Origin: Portunus trituberculatus
Taxonomy: Eukaryota; Arthropoda; Malacostraca; Decapoda; Portunidae
Assembly (NCBI RefSeq): GCF_017591435.1
Contig: NC_059294.1
Coordinates: forward strand, 16,891,242-16,955,241
Direction of reading: 5' to 3'
Length of the DNA stretch: 64,000 nt
Positions 13,640 to 26,059 of this stretch are shown piece by piece; the stretch's first letter is position 1, and every line of letters starts with the position of its first letter. Under the pieces are notes generated by a model. It saw only the letters and a program-made list of their open reading frames with translations. It did no database searches and was not told the origin of the DNA. The translations under genes were made by a program, and so were the position numbers.

Positions 13640-13875
13640 ATTCTCCTACACCCTGAAAAGCTACGCTACTGAAGGCAGCTTTATGAGCCGAAATCCTGGA
13701 TCTAGCAAAAAATGACCACCTACGGAGAGGTCATAAACAGACTATTAAAAGAGAATAAGACTCTCTTGAGGAATAAAGAGAATATCCTCAAAAAGATAGT
13801 GAATGCTGAATTAGCCATCACCTTCAACGAAACATACATTAGAAAAAATCTCCTGTCCATTTATACCCTCAAAAA

Positions 13876-13877
<2 letters not shown>
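13640..13877 (+). mobile_element. Penelope-like element, 5' fragment 1
   Basis: A degenerate CTGA..AGGC..GCC.GAAA segment (13669-13693) precedes an ORF starting at 13712 (MTTYGEVINRLLKEN; later KIVNAELAITFNETYIR). The ORF is collinear with the fragment at 44179 ([24 protein letters not shown]). It is cut off by (TG)n. I assign it to a PLE N-terminus from recollection of that family, so a search is needed. Confidence 0.5.

Positions 13878-13914
<37 letters not shown>
13878..13914. repeat. (TG)18 microsatellite
   Basis: Interrupts the PLE 5' fragment. The next 725 bp (13915-14640) show no recognisable gene or repeat. Confidence 0.95.
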
Positions 13915-13917
<3 letters not shown>

Positions 13918-14879
13918 ACTAGTGCTCACTCGTATTTTTTAGATCTTTCCTGCCTTATTTATTATACTTTTGCTGACATTGGCTCAAACACTTTTTAATT
14001 TTCAGGGTGATTGACCACATTAGTCTTTGCGTCTCCAGATCACTCTTACACTAATGCTCAGACAATGGAATTATGTATCATTATGAATTTGTAAACATTC
14101 TAGCAGATGAATGACGTTGAAATATCACAAATTTGGTGGTTTAGGCTTTTCACAGTTCACAGGTTTGAATGACGGTCAAATCAATACAAACTCCGTTGCA
14201 TCAGTTGATGTTACGACATCATTACATCTACGTTGCGGGGACAAAGAGATTGAAGTCGATAACACTTTTATAATATGAAAGCTTATGGTACTTAAAATTC
14301 GATAGTATTTCTTGCATTACTTTATAAGGTTTTATAAGGAGGCCAACTAGCGAGGGAGTGGAATTGCAGTCATTCAACGTGAAAACTTGCCGTTTTACCC
14401 AATAATCAATATACTGTGCAAAACTTAATGTGACAATCCTTCTCAAGAGATACACAACTAAACCCTAACAATTTGACTGCCATATGCTATGACCTAGAGT
14501 TAAATTGTTTATAAAGTATTACTTGGACAATAAGTATGATGACAGAAGATAAAGTGTCTCTTTTGTGGACTTAGAAGATCCAGTCGTCGATTTGAAAACA
14601 AAGTTATTAAATATTATATACTATTGAGTTTGTGTGGTTTAGCGTTGGTACAAATTTAGAAAGGTTTGTTGGGAATGGTATTGGGTTAGGTAGGGTAGAT
14701 AATGTAATAGGAGAGTTAGGTTAGGTCTAGGTAAAAATGAGGATTTAGGAAATAGAAGTTGGGCAGACTGTGACGTAGTCTTCGGTGCTCTCTTCGTAGT
14801 CCAGTAGGCTCGTCCTTCCGGCAACAGCCTTAGTCATATCTGAAAAACTAGAAGAAAAATTAATTCTGTTGAGTAATTA

Positions 14880-15770
14880 TTACCTGAGGTTCTTCCATAT
14901 TAATAATGGAACTGCTCTTTGGGAATCACGTGTGTTTGTTATCTCGTTCGATAATAAGATCTTCATATTGCGCATTTTCACTCATTCTAATTGTTTCCCA
15001 GGTTTTTTTTAGCTTTGCAGTGGATGGATATATTTAGAGGGTTAATATTATATTTAATGTGTAGCTGTTCAGTATTCAATTGTTCATTCTCATTACTGTG
15101 TATAAATCTAACAGCCTCGTTTAGGACACTTTGCATTTTCCTTTTTTAGGAATATGAAGCCATGCATGTAGGTATTGCAGGATATTCAAGGACAGGTATT
15201 AATAAGGTTTTAACTAGAGTCGTTTTCAATTTTGGTGTTAGATTACTAAATCTTTTGAGTTGACTTAAAATACCTCTGCCCTTATTTATTGTTTTAGTGA
15301 TATGGCCTGTAAAACCTGTTGAATTTATGTTGAGGCCAAGTAATTTGCCGTTTTTGCAAGTTTCAATTTCTTTGCCACAGACTATAATTTTTTTTTTTTT
15401 TTTTTAGTTGAGCAATTGGTATTATTTAAAAAAAAATTTCACTTGTTTTTATTTTCCATTTTCTTTCAAATTAGTTAATTCGTTTTATTTATCTTTCAAC
15501 TTTTACTTTCATCATTAATTTCGATCTACTTGGTGTTGTTATGACCTGGGCAATGTCATCCGCATACATTGTATCCATACAGCCATTTTCAGGTGGGGGG
15601 AGGTCATTAGTATATAAAGTGTACAGAGAAAGCGATAATACGCTGCCCTGAGGGACACCGCTTAACAGTCTTATTTCATTACAATGATATTATTACCGAT
15701 GTGGATTTTAGCCGTTCTGTTGTTCAGGATATTACACAGAGATTTTTTCTAATATATCGGGAAGTCCGAG
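14880..15770 (-). pseudogene. LINE B RT palm and C-terminus
   Basis: On the minus strand, ILNNRTAKIHIGNN is followed by GVPQGSVLSLSLYTLY and the catalytic MYADDIAQVI (about 15600-15550). Later come LLGLNI, GRGILSQLKRFSNL and TLLIPVLEYPAIP, typical of Jockey-type RT thumb/C-terminus. Several stops and a T-run (15391-15405) break the frame. Confidence 0.78.
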
Positions 15771-15775
15771 TCTTA

Positions 15776-16444
15776 GGCCCGTACCAAGAGTCACGAAGGT
15801 TTGAGGTCGAGGGTAGAAGGGAAGGTAATGTGGTACCAAGAGTCGCTGTCATTATTGGAACGAAGAGCAGAGGGAAGGTCGAAGGGAAGGCATGGGTGCC
15901 CCCGTGTCTTCCACATGACCTTCGAAGAAATATTTCATAATTTTCGTAAGCTGGAGTAACCAACAAATAGTATGAACTGAAATCAACATCAAGTAATATT
16001 TTCAATCTCGGAAAACCGATAGTTATGTTTCCACGTAAGTTACTATTCTTTTTATAATAGTGAAGGATCGCCTTAAAATCGCGAGGTGGAAGGACGCAGT
16101 GGATCCAGAAAGCTCGCCACCTAGCTGTTTTATGAAGCTTGTTTTCGTTTGTCAGGAAAGTTACACTGTTTATTTCATGGTAATAAATATTTTCTTTAGT
16201 GAGCTCATCATCCAAGCCTATTAAAGACCAAATATGTGCATGAGTTAATGGAGAATAGGAAGTGACTGGTGAACTGCCAACAGACAGAAGGCTGTCAAAG
16301 TATGCAAAGAAAAGCCAGTCACAAGGTAAATACTAGCCTGTATAAGCAGGTTTAAAACAAAACCACAAAGATGTACTACTATGTAGGGATGTAGACAGAG
16401 AATTTCACAAGAGCACCACTTCACACCAACCCAGGACTTCTTAT

Positions 16445-16512
<68 letters not shown>

Positions 16513-17567
16513 AAAGACAGTGAGTGACATAAGCATTGAGTGCAATAATGTTAAAGCTAAGTCAACAGATAACTTTTCACTGAGTTGGGTGTGATGTGCA
16601 AGGATTTAGGTATAGGTATACTGACAGTATTGTAGGTAGTTCTCAAGATGTATAGTCCTGTATCCAAACTATTTCAGGCCATGATTAATGTAATTCATGA
16701 TTGACTATACTAATGTGTTAACTATGGAATTTTTAATGATATGCATACAAATTGTGGTCTAGCAGATCCCAAAGAATACAAATTTCTCAACTCTTGTAAT
16801 GAATTACCACTGCTTCTTGATATTGATTTTGTAAGACAGTGATTTCCAAACACATGATAAATGACCACTTTAGGGAGAATGAAAGGATACAGAAAAAAAA
16901 GAAAGTTAAGAATTTTGGAAATTATGAAAACACTGCAGTCTGTAAAGTTGTTGAATAAACCTGTTATAAATACATAGTGAAATTGAGCAACAACAATAAA
17001 CATTCAGAACTGCTATACATATACAAAACTTGAAAAGAAGAAAAATTATTTAAATGTGTGGCAAGCCAGGTTTCAATAAGGAATGCTTGAGTACACAGAT
17101 ATTCAATAACTCTGATCACATGTGGGCTTGTTACTCACTACCTGAGCCTGCCTCTTTTTCACATTGTCAGTTTCTCTCTGAGCACCAGCTGATGCTAAAA
17201 TCTTGAATTTTTATTTAGCTTTAAATATCTTAATATTAAAAAATGTTAATGGCATTAAATGACTTGGTGATCGCCTCCCAAGCTAATTTTTTTCATGTGA
17301 AGGCTAGCTGGGTTTGTTGAGCGGTCTTGCAAGTCTTTATTCTCTTTTACAAGATTGAGAATCATTATTCTCTGGTCGTGCGTGAGTGGCGAGGCCCGGT
17401 CACAGCTTCTTCCCTCCATTCTTGTAGCGCGCACTGTGGTTTGGTTGTCGTTCGTGGAGCTCCAATCCGGATTACAGTCATACCAATACCGAAACAACTG
17501 TTACCAACTCATGCTAGCGGCAGACCTCTCGCGGCCCTACCTTCCACGGCGACTCTTGGTACAGATT
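15776..17567 (-). mobile_element. Putative PIF/Harbinger-like transposon remnant inside LINE B
   Basis: A minus-strand frame at 17497-17255 reads LTHDQRIMILNLVKENKDL and then, after a frameshift, KLAWEAITKSFNA. It resembles the Myb/SANT-like protein that accompanies PIF/Harbinger transposases. A second frame (16215-15724) has RWRAFWIHCVLPPRDFKAI, weakly like the N-terminus of a Harbinger transposase. A 14-bp inverted repeat GTACCAAGAGTCGC occurs at 15833-15846 and, inverted, at 17549-17562, with an extra copy of its first 12 bases at 15781. No convincing target duplication was found. A (CT)n lies inside. Confidence 0.35.
16451..16509. repeat. (CT)29 microsatellite
   Basis: Pure CT run. 16510-17230 is AT-rich and carries nothing recognisable. 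Confidence 0.96.
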
Positions 17568-17599
17568 GAAGGTAAGGGCGAAGGCTTTGCCTTGCTGGT

Positions 17600-18968
17600 C
17601 GAAGGAGCTTTCGTGGTAGTTATCACTGTTTACTCTGTTTAAATTAACTGTTGGAAATGGGTTAACTCTGTTATAATTTACATTAATATATCCATTAACG
17701 TGATCAGAGTGTACTTTGTCAAAGTTATTATTTTCCACTTCTGTAATTCTAAAAACATCTTTCCATGTTTTTTTTTTCCATTAAAGCACATTTTTCTATA
17801 TTTGAAAAATTATTTTTTCATTCCGTGTCTTTCATATAGTTAGCGCAAGTTGAATTCTTCCCTTTCAATAATTCTATTTTATTTCAGAATTGTTTGCTGT
17901 TTTTACAATTCTCAGAAATATGATTTATTTTGTCTTCCCAGCTATTGTTATAGGCTTTTTTGCATCTTTCTTTTAGATCTGTTTTTATTCTTATATATTC
18001 TCTGTAGCTTTGTAAAGTCCATCCGTATAGTATAGCATGTTCTTTTAAATTTTTATCTCTGGTGTAATTTTTAATTGATAAAAATATTGATGAGTAGATT
18101 TTGGAATGTCTGTGTCCATAGCAATTTTAACTGTTTTAATCCAATCTGTTGTTGCCTTCTCTAGTTGTTCGACATTACATCTTTCAAAGTTGGCAACGTT
18201 TATCTGTGAGTCAAGTTTGTAATGAAATAAATCCCAGTCAGCCTTGTGTATCATATATTTTTGGTTTCTCAGTTATAAAGGGTGTTGTTGAGAGCTGAAA
18301 TTTTACAGGTAGATGATCAGAAGTGGTAATGTCTCCTGGTTCAGAAATGCAGTTTAGATAATGATGTTTGTCCAAAAACATCTTGTCAGGATTTGTAGAA
18401 AAATTATGGCTAAAATACGTTGGAAAGTGAGGACCAAGATGAATTAATTTGCCTTGATTTATAAGATTATATAGACTTTTACCGACAGTATTATTATCTT
18501 TATTACCAAACACTGAATGCCTACCATTAAAATCACCCAGGATGTATGTTGGAATACTGTTAATAATTATCTGTGCATGTCTGAGTATGGTAGGAAAGGA
18601 CGCCTTGGAGGTAAGTAGGTTGTGGCGACTTGTATGGGCCCCAAACTTGTATCAACCTCTACAGCTAAGAAATCAGTATCAAAATTATCAAATAATTTAT
18701 GTTTTATACTGTATTATATACCAATAGCTGAGTCATCATGCATGGTTTCATTATAATTTATTTTATAAACTCTATAACCAGAAATTTTTAACGCCTCACT
18801 GTTTTTTAGTCCATGGCTGTTTAAGAGAAGAATATCAGGGACATTTGCAAGATAGTAAGGTAATAGAGATGCTTTATTAGTTTCCCAGTTCAAGATGTTA
18901 TGTTGAATAATAATTATTGTTAAATTATGCTTAATGATAGAGAGATTTCTGACTGAGGCGTGGGTCAT
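17600..18968 (-). pseudogene. LINE B endonuclease and linker
   Basis: On the minus strand the EN N-terminus reads IIQHNILNWETNKASL and DILLLNSHGL (18968-18714). The EN C-terminus reads GKLIHLGPHFPTYFS and ITTSDHLPVKFQL, with the SDH catalytic motif (18513-18238). The basic EN-RT linker follows (ADWDLFHYKLDSQI; FWNKIELLKGKN) to about 17600. Frameshifts and stops separate the pieces. Confidence 0.75.
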
Positions 18969-19264
18969 GTTGTTCCATAGGGGAACGTCCCTGAACTAGT
19001 CCGGATCTAATTTTCCTATACACATCATCCTCCACCGAGAAAAAAACATCTATGCAGTTTTATTTTGCCTCTTTCTGTTTTGCGTAGAATTTGTTCCTCC
19101 TCAAAATTGTTATTTGTGTATGTCCATTTTATTTTTTTTACTTCTTACATTTTTAATCAGTTCCATAGTTGAAGAGCTTTCGGGCCATCCTTTTACTTTT
19201 GTAGTAAAGAATTTCAAACCCAAGTCTTTGGAGTTTAAATCCATTGTAGGTGCGGCTTCATTAC

Positions 19265-20391
19265 TTATACTGCTTCGTCTGCCAGTCCTTCTTGTTCTTT
19301 AAGTGTATATTGTTGAGTGGTATCGAGACTCACAGATGCCGCTTCATTACTTAAACTTAAATTACCTGCACTGCTTTGTCTGCTCAAACCTTGTTGTTCT
19401 TTAGGTGTGAGTTGTTGATTGGTGTCATAACTCATAATACCAGTCACCAGTTGTTCAGCATCGTCATCAGGTATTATTATGTTGGGCAAATTATTTACAT
19501 TCAATACTGTATTAAGCTCTTCAGCATAGGTCCCCGGCCTTTCCTGATTTTTTAATTGAGTATGTGCTACACAAATGTGGATTTTAAGTAGTTTCTCTTT
19601 TGTAATCTTAGGGATGTTATGAGAGGATATATTGGGTGGTACATTAAGAGTAGTGATATTAGAGTAAGTCATATTTTGCTTTGAGTTCAGTTGTACTCTT
19701 TTATCTTCTAAGATTTCTTTCCTCTTAGGGCTTTTCATAGCCAGAGAACTGTGATTCCCTCCACAATTTAGACATATTTTATTAGCCTCTGAGCATTGAT
19801 GCCATACATGTCCCTCTGTACTACACTCTGAGCAAATTTTGTACTCTCTAGATTTTGGGCATTCATTAGTATAGTGATGTTCCAGAGTGTAGCAACGCAT
19901 ACAGCATTGGATAGGAACTTATGTCTCAAGTTTAATTTCATGTCTAGGAATACGTATTTTCAAAGCTTTGAGTCCAATTTCTGTACATTTTTTTGCGAGT
20001 AAAGTCTGAGTGAAAGTTATCTTTATTGTTAGAGAGTTGGGAAACTTATTGATATTTTCAATTTCATCTTCATTTAGCCAGTCATTTTCTTTTATTATTT
20101 CCTCTCCTATGTCCATTGCATTTTGCTCATAGATAAGGTCGTCTACCCTGGGAATGATCACGCTCTTCCTGGCTTTGAAGTCTGGAGGCATGATAGGGGT
20201 GAAGTCATTTTGAGTAAGTTCTAGTTTGGTATCATTGGCAAAGATATTATCAGCATGATGTTCAGTTAAGAGTTAAAACTGCAAAGCCATCATGTATGTT
20301 GAAAATTCTGCTGAACTCAATATCCTTTTTACTTAAAACTTCATTAAGCTTAAGTTTCTTTCTCTCTGTCAATAGGGTTTCTACATTTTAT
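19265..20391 (-). pseudogene. LINE B ORF1, zinc-knuckle protein
   Basis: ORF1 in three pieces: an N-terminal region (KKLKLNEVLSKKDIEFSRIF, near 20370), a middle (20191-19919; KARKSVIIPRVDDLIYEQNA) and a C-terminal part (19900-19265). The C-terminal part has CCHC knuckles (CYTLEHHYTNEC, CSECSTEGHVWHQC, CLNCGGNH) and a hydrophilic tail. It is a gag-like nucleic-acid-binding protein. The tail contains two diverged repeats around QQLTPKEQQGLSRQS and QQYTLKEQEGLADEA. Confidence 0.75.
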
Positions 20392-20654
20392 TTTAATTCT
20401 TGCCATTGTGTTGCATACTACCAACAACAGTCCAGACAATGGTCTACCACCAGACTGCTGCCCCTTTTGGATCTTCCACCTAGCTGTCAGAGTCCCTAAT
20501 GCCCAGGCTCAGGTCTTCCTTTAACCGACCCTCTTAGGATCCCCCTCAGGGAGCTGCCCTACGACATAGTCCTTACGGGGCCATAGCTTCGTACCAACTC
20601 AGAGCCAACTCTAATTGGGCGAAAAATAAATACGAAGTTCGTTCGTCTGAAAGG

Positions 20655-20850
20655 AAAACAAAGTCCACAGAGTGGGCATGAAATATCTAAGTCCGCACCT
20701 GGCTGCCAGAAACGAAGTCCACAGAGTGGCCGCACAGATTCTAAGTCAACAAAGTGGACACCAAAACAGAGTCCACAGAGTGTACTCCAGTCGACACCCT
20801 GCAGAGACTAAGTCCCGTGCCGCTCTTTGTGGAGACTAAATCCACTAAAA
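20655..20850 (-). repeat. LINE B 5' UTR short repeats
   Basis: The motif AAGTCCACAGAGTG recurs near 20661, 20715 and 20768, with diverged copies (AAGTCAACAAAGTGG at 20743; later AAGTCC/AAATCC). It lies just upstream of ORF1 in element orientation, where internally repeated promoter modules are often found. Promoter function is inferred. Confidence 0.5.
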
Positions 20851-21317
20851 AGAAGCTAGGAGCGCACGGCTGAGGTGTTGCTGTGACGGCTGCCAGGTCC
20901 AGAGTGCGTGTGATCTGGGTGCTGTTGGTCTGGCCCCCTTATCCTTGTTCTCCTGATGTTTGAAGGTCATTGCTACCGCCCTTCTGGACACCAGCCACCA
21001 CAGGGGCCAGCGGAGACCGAGAAATGTCTCCATCCACACACTGTTATTCCCCGTGTAGATTGGATTCACGTGATTCTTACCATACCATCAGACATAATAC
21101 ATAAGACCCCATTTCCTTACTATCTATTAGTGAAACCACCCGATATGATTTCTTCCGTGCTGAGTCTAATATCGTTTTTGTGAATCACTGAAGCCAGTTG
21201 GAAATATGCATACAAACTATGATTTTAAAGCGTGTATATTTATATTTCAGGCTTACATAGTTAGACATTATTCTTGTTTTATTCCTGGCTTATATATTTC
21301 CATTATTATTAATACTA

Positions 21318-22467
21318 TCAATAGATTCCACGCGTCAAAAAGTTACTTAATGATATCCACCATGATGGTGGTCGGTGCAGTGTGGTAGCTCGTGACAACT
21401 TCCACGTGCTGATGACCGTTCTGACGACTGGAGATGTCACCGATACGCTGTAGATAAAATGCAAGTGATAGAGATATTTTTATGCATGTAGTCCATATAG
21501 TTCAGAAGACTAGTTAGTTACACCAGAATATAATTCGCCCCGCTAAACACATACAATTCTGTAATGATGAGAGTGAAGGGCCCGTGCGTAACGTCATTGG
21601 AAGTGTGGGTTATGGTGATATAGGTCACTGACGTCTCACATTAACTCTGAAGTCAGACTTAGTTTCCACATCTGTGACATAGGCAGGACGATAGACGTAG
21701 TGAGGGCGAGGGCGTGGTTGATGGGCGTGGTCACCACCTGGAAAAATAAGATTAGGTCTATCAGCGCGCAATGCACATTGCGTATAATCTAATATCATAA
21801 ATCACTATCCATAGTACTGTCATCCTGTAGTACCTTCAGCCTGAACTATGCCTAACGCTCAGCATTATAGAAACACCAGTGAATTAAGACTACAGTAAAC
21901 TTAGTAAACTATACTCACCACTGTGGTCACTGTGGTCCTAATGACCAGCGAGAATTGTGTCCTGGTGACCGCCACGCTGTGTAAGACCAGGTCAGTAAGG
22001 GTCTGGAATACGTCTCTAGTAACCGTCACGGTGATAGGAGTTGCATCCTCCTGAATGACGTTGGAGGGAAATCCAGCAACTTTGTTACCACCAACCTAAG
22101 AACCGCTTTGTTGTGGACCAGTGCCTGACGCACCAGCCTGACCAAATAGCTGACCGCCAATGAAAGATCCGCCTTGCTCAACGAGGAATGTTGTACCTTG
22201 TTGAGAAGGAAAGGGAATGAAACCAAAGCTGCCATCACCAGATACGCCATCTAAGCCAGAGAATGTGCACGGCACTACACCGGCAGCACCAGACGTAGTG
22301 CTCACCCTAGGGAAAGTCCCACAACCATTTGCTTGATCAAATGTTGAAGTAACATCCAGGAACTGGTTAGCACCTCTAAGGCTCCCACCCTTGACGAAAG
22401 TATCAGCCGGAATGCCGCTGTTAATTACGCCGAAAAGACCAGACGATCCGGGATTGTATAAAAAGCG
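21318..22467 (-). pseudogene. Host-like gene, three 3' exons, one internal stop
   Basis: Minus-strand exons have consensus splice sites and matching phases. Exon 1 spans 22467-21919 (183 codons; acceptor TTTTACTATTTCAG, donor GTGAGT). Exon 2 spans 21737-21640 (acceptor TTATTTTTCCAG, donor GTGAGA, ends in phase 2). Exon 3 spans 21447-21318 (acceptor TTTTATCTACAG, supplies the codon's third base, ends at TGA). The product is Gly-rich (FGFIPFPSQQGTTFLVEQGG) and then Thr/Val-rich (ITVTVTRDVFQTL, VIRTTVTTV, VSVTSPVVRTVIST), suggesting a secreted or extracellular structural protein. I do not recognise the family. One in-frame TAG at 22096-22098 breaks exon 1 although the frame is open on both sides, so this is a pseudogene, a null allele or a sequence error. 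Upstream exons are not found in the window. Confidence 0.5.
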
Positions 22468-22639
22468 CTGAAATAGTAAAAAAAAAATTGTTTTGCGTAT
22501 ATTTAATTCAAGGTATTAAAGAATTAAATTAAGCACATTTTTACCCATATCACCATTCCATTGTTGACATTTTACTTTATCTTCTTTATCAGGAGTAAGA
22601 GTGTATTGTGTATTTATTTATTTATTTATATTCATGCAC

Positions 22640-23098
22640 GAGGGACAACTGGCCAAGGGCAACAAACAATATAAAAAACAAAGGCCCACTGGATTGCCAA
22701 TTCCCTTAGAGGTCAAGTGAGTTATTAAAAATTCAGGGACAATCGTCTTGAAACCTCCCTCTTCAAAGAAGTCAAGTCGAAGGAAGATGGAAGTACAGAG
22801 GTAGGCAAGGAGTACCAGAGTTTTACCAGAAAAAGGTATGGATAATTGAGAGTACTGGTTAACTCTTGCATTAGGGAGTAGGAAAGTAGGACAGAATAGG
22901 GATGAGAGGAAGGCGGCGGCCTTGTGCAGCGAGGCTGCAGGAGGAGGGGAGGCATGCAGTTAGCAAGATCAGTAGAGCAGTTAGCATGAAAACAGCGATA
23001 AAAGACAGCAAGAGATGTGACATTCCGATGGTGAGAAAGAGGTTGAAGACAATCAGTCAGAGAAGAGGAGTTAATGAGACGAAAAGCTTTTAATTTCA
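22640..23098 (-). mobile_element. LINE family A, copy 4 (3' end only)
   Basis: The C-terminal ORF2 segment (KAFRLINSSSLTDCLQPLSH; LTSLKREVSRRLSLNF) and 3' UTR match copies at 8640-9060, 44500 and 56800. The 3' terminus CCCTTGGCC runs into an AATA/ATTT-type tail (22618-22640). It is 5'-truncated. 23099-23464 shows nothing recognisable. Confidence 0.8.
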
Positions 23099-23462
23099 CT
23101 ATGTAACAAAACTGTGAGTGGAACTCCCCACAGCCTCGACAACCACAGCCTCGACAACAGTGAAGATTGACACCTGGAACGTCAGGACTTGAAGTGTCAG
23201 TGAACTAGAACTCTGCCCCGTCATTGTCTTCCTTCCCGCTCTTTCCTCACCTGCCTCCTGTTGTTTCGTACGTCTGCCAGCCAGACTGTACAAATAGGCT
23301 GTTCATCAGATCAATAAGAATATTTTCACACTGCTGGGACACTGGACAGACAACCAGCTCTTCTTTACAACTTAGGAACGTATTTTGCTTAACACAAATA
23401 ACTGAGTTTTTTTACTGGGAAAGAAAAGCCGCATTAGAGGAACTGCATTCTGCTATAGGCCA

Positions 23463-24843
<1,381 letters not shown>

Positions 24844-24856
24844 TTTTCTCCCTCCT
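24844..24856 (-). other. Polypurine tract (plus-strand primer site)
   Basis: On the minus strand AGGAGGGAGAAAA lies immediately 5' of the 3' LTR, the expected position for the PPT that primes plus-strand DNA synthesis. Confidence 0.85.
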
Positions 24857-24869
24857 AAGACCTCCGAAA

Positions 24870-25040
24870 TGGGCTCATGAAGGAGGTGAAACGGAAGATC
24901 TTGATAAGGCGTCGGCGATGATGTTGTCCATCCCCTTGATATGGTAGACTTCCAAGTTGAAGGGGCCGGAGTGAGCTGGCGTCCAGACCACTGGCTCCGA
25001 GGAGAGGAACGCCTTGAGGTGTTGGAAGGCTTGGTCACAG
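24870..25040 (-). pseudogene. Gypsy RNase H remnant
   Basis: The minus-strand frame continues from RT as CDQAFQHLKAFLSSEPVVW and TPAHSGPF, then jumps directly to NLEVYHIKGMDNIIADALSR, the sequence that normally ends Gypsy RNase H. The catalytic core of roughly 110 residues is missing. The joint has similar sequence on both sides, consistent with a short-homology deletion. Confidence 0.75.
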
Positions 25041-25770
25041 GTCGGGATCCAGTGGAAGGGGACGGAAGTGTTGATAAGGTCCGTCAGGGGCGGCCAGGGT
25101 GGAGAAGTTCCTACAGAATCGTCTGTAGAAACTAGCCATCCCCAAGAACCTCATGAGAGCTTTCCTGGTGGTAGGGACAGGGAAGCCAAGGATGGCTTCC
25201 ACGTTGGCTCTCTTGGGGTGAACCTTGCCGTTCCCCACATGTCCCAGGTAGACCACCGTAGACTTCCCGAAGGTGGACTTAGCCAGGTTGATTGTAAGCC
25301 CGGCTTCCTGCAACCGACCTATCAGCCTCCGAAAACGAGTCAGATGTGTCACCCAGTCATCCGAAGTTACGACCAAGTCGTCCAGATAGGCAGATGTTCC
25401 CTCCAAGTCCTGGATGATGTAATTTATAGCCCTCTGGAAGGTGGCGAGAGCATTAGACAAGCCGAAGGGCATCACTGTGTATTGGTATAGTCCGAAGGAG
25501 GTGATGAAGAAGGGAATCTGGTAGTAACCTTTAAGTAAGTCTATAGTGGTTACAAATTTGGCTACTCCTATACTATCTATAAGGTCCTTTATCAAGGGTA
25601 ATGGGTAGGAGTCTGGCACCGTCACTTTATTTAATTTCCTGTAGTCGGTGCAAAATCGACTACTACCATCTGGCTTAGATGTTAACAGGCAGGAGAAGCC
25701 CAGGGGATACTAGGTTCTGCAAGGTGATGACAGAGCAGATAGTCTACCTCTTTTTCATCAAGTCTCTTTT
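25035..25770 (-). pseudogene. Gypsy reverse transcriptase
   Basis: The minus strand carries RT fingers/palm: KPDGSSRFCTDYRKLNKVTV (partly in another frame, near 25670-25620), PDSYPLPLIKDLIDSIG, FVTTIDLLKGYYQIP (first Asp), YTVMPFGLSNALATFQR, the catalytic AYLDDLVV (YLDD, about 25390-25370), VYLGHVGN, and RFLGMASFYRRF at the connection domain. Frameshifts lie near 25700 and 25090. The domain is otherwise well preserved. Confidence 0.88.
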
Positions 25771-26059
25771 AAATGCGATAGGCTGGTTGTCTTATAGGCT
25801 TGATGTCATTAGATATTAATGTTATGTCATGTTGGATAGTAGTGCAAAGTCCTGGAAGGTCACCTGTGATTTCTGAAAAGTCTAGCAATAACTTTTTAAG
25901 ATCAGACTGTTGTGAAGGTGTTAAGGAAAGAAAAACCTCATCAAGGTTGGACATGATTTGGCTGTTTGAGGGGCGTCCTTTAGGTGACGAGAAGAGGAAT
26001 TCGATGTCGGACTCTTCCTCGGGGGGCACAGGACCAGACACTCCTTCCCTACCAGACAT
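25769..26059 (-). pseudogene. Gypsy INT-RT junction segment
   Basis: An acidic region with LLLDFSEITGDLPGLCTT and DIKPIRQPAYRI, the segment that precedes RT in Gypsy polyproteins. It follows the integrase C-terminus rather than protease, confirming INT-before-RT order. A frameshift near 26060 separates it from the INT frame. Confidence 0.8.

Larger units (their letters stand above)
14640..20850 (-). mobile_element. LINE B (Jockey-like), fragmented, with an insertion
   Basis: Minus-strand LINE read 5'->3' from about 20850. It has a 5' UTR with short repeats (20655-20850), ORF1 with zinc knuckles (20390-19265), EN (18968-18238), the EN-RT linker (18254 to about 17600), an interruption (about 17567-15776), then the RT palm and C-terminus (15770 to about 14880) and a 3' region. 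Stops and frameshifts are scattered throughout. The RT fingers segment expected between the linker and the palm is not found, so the interruption involved loss as well as insertion. Confidence 0.8.
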
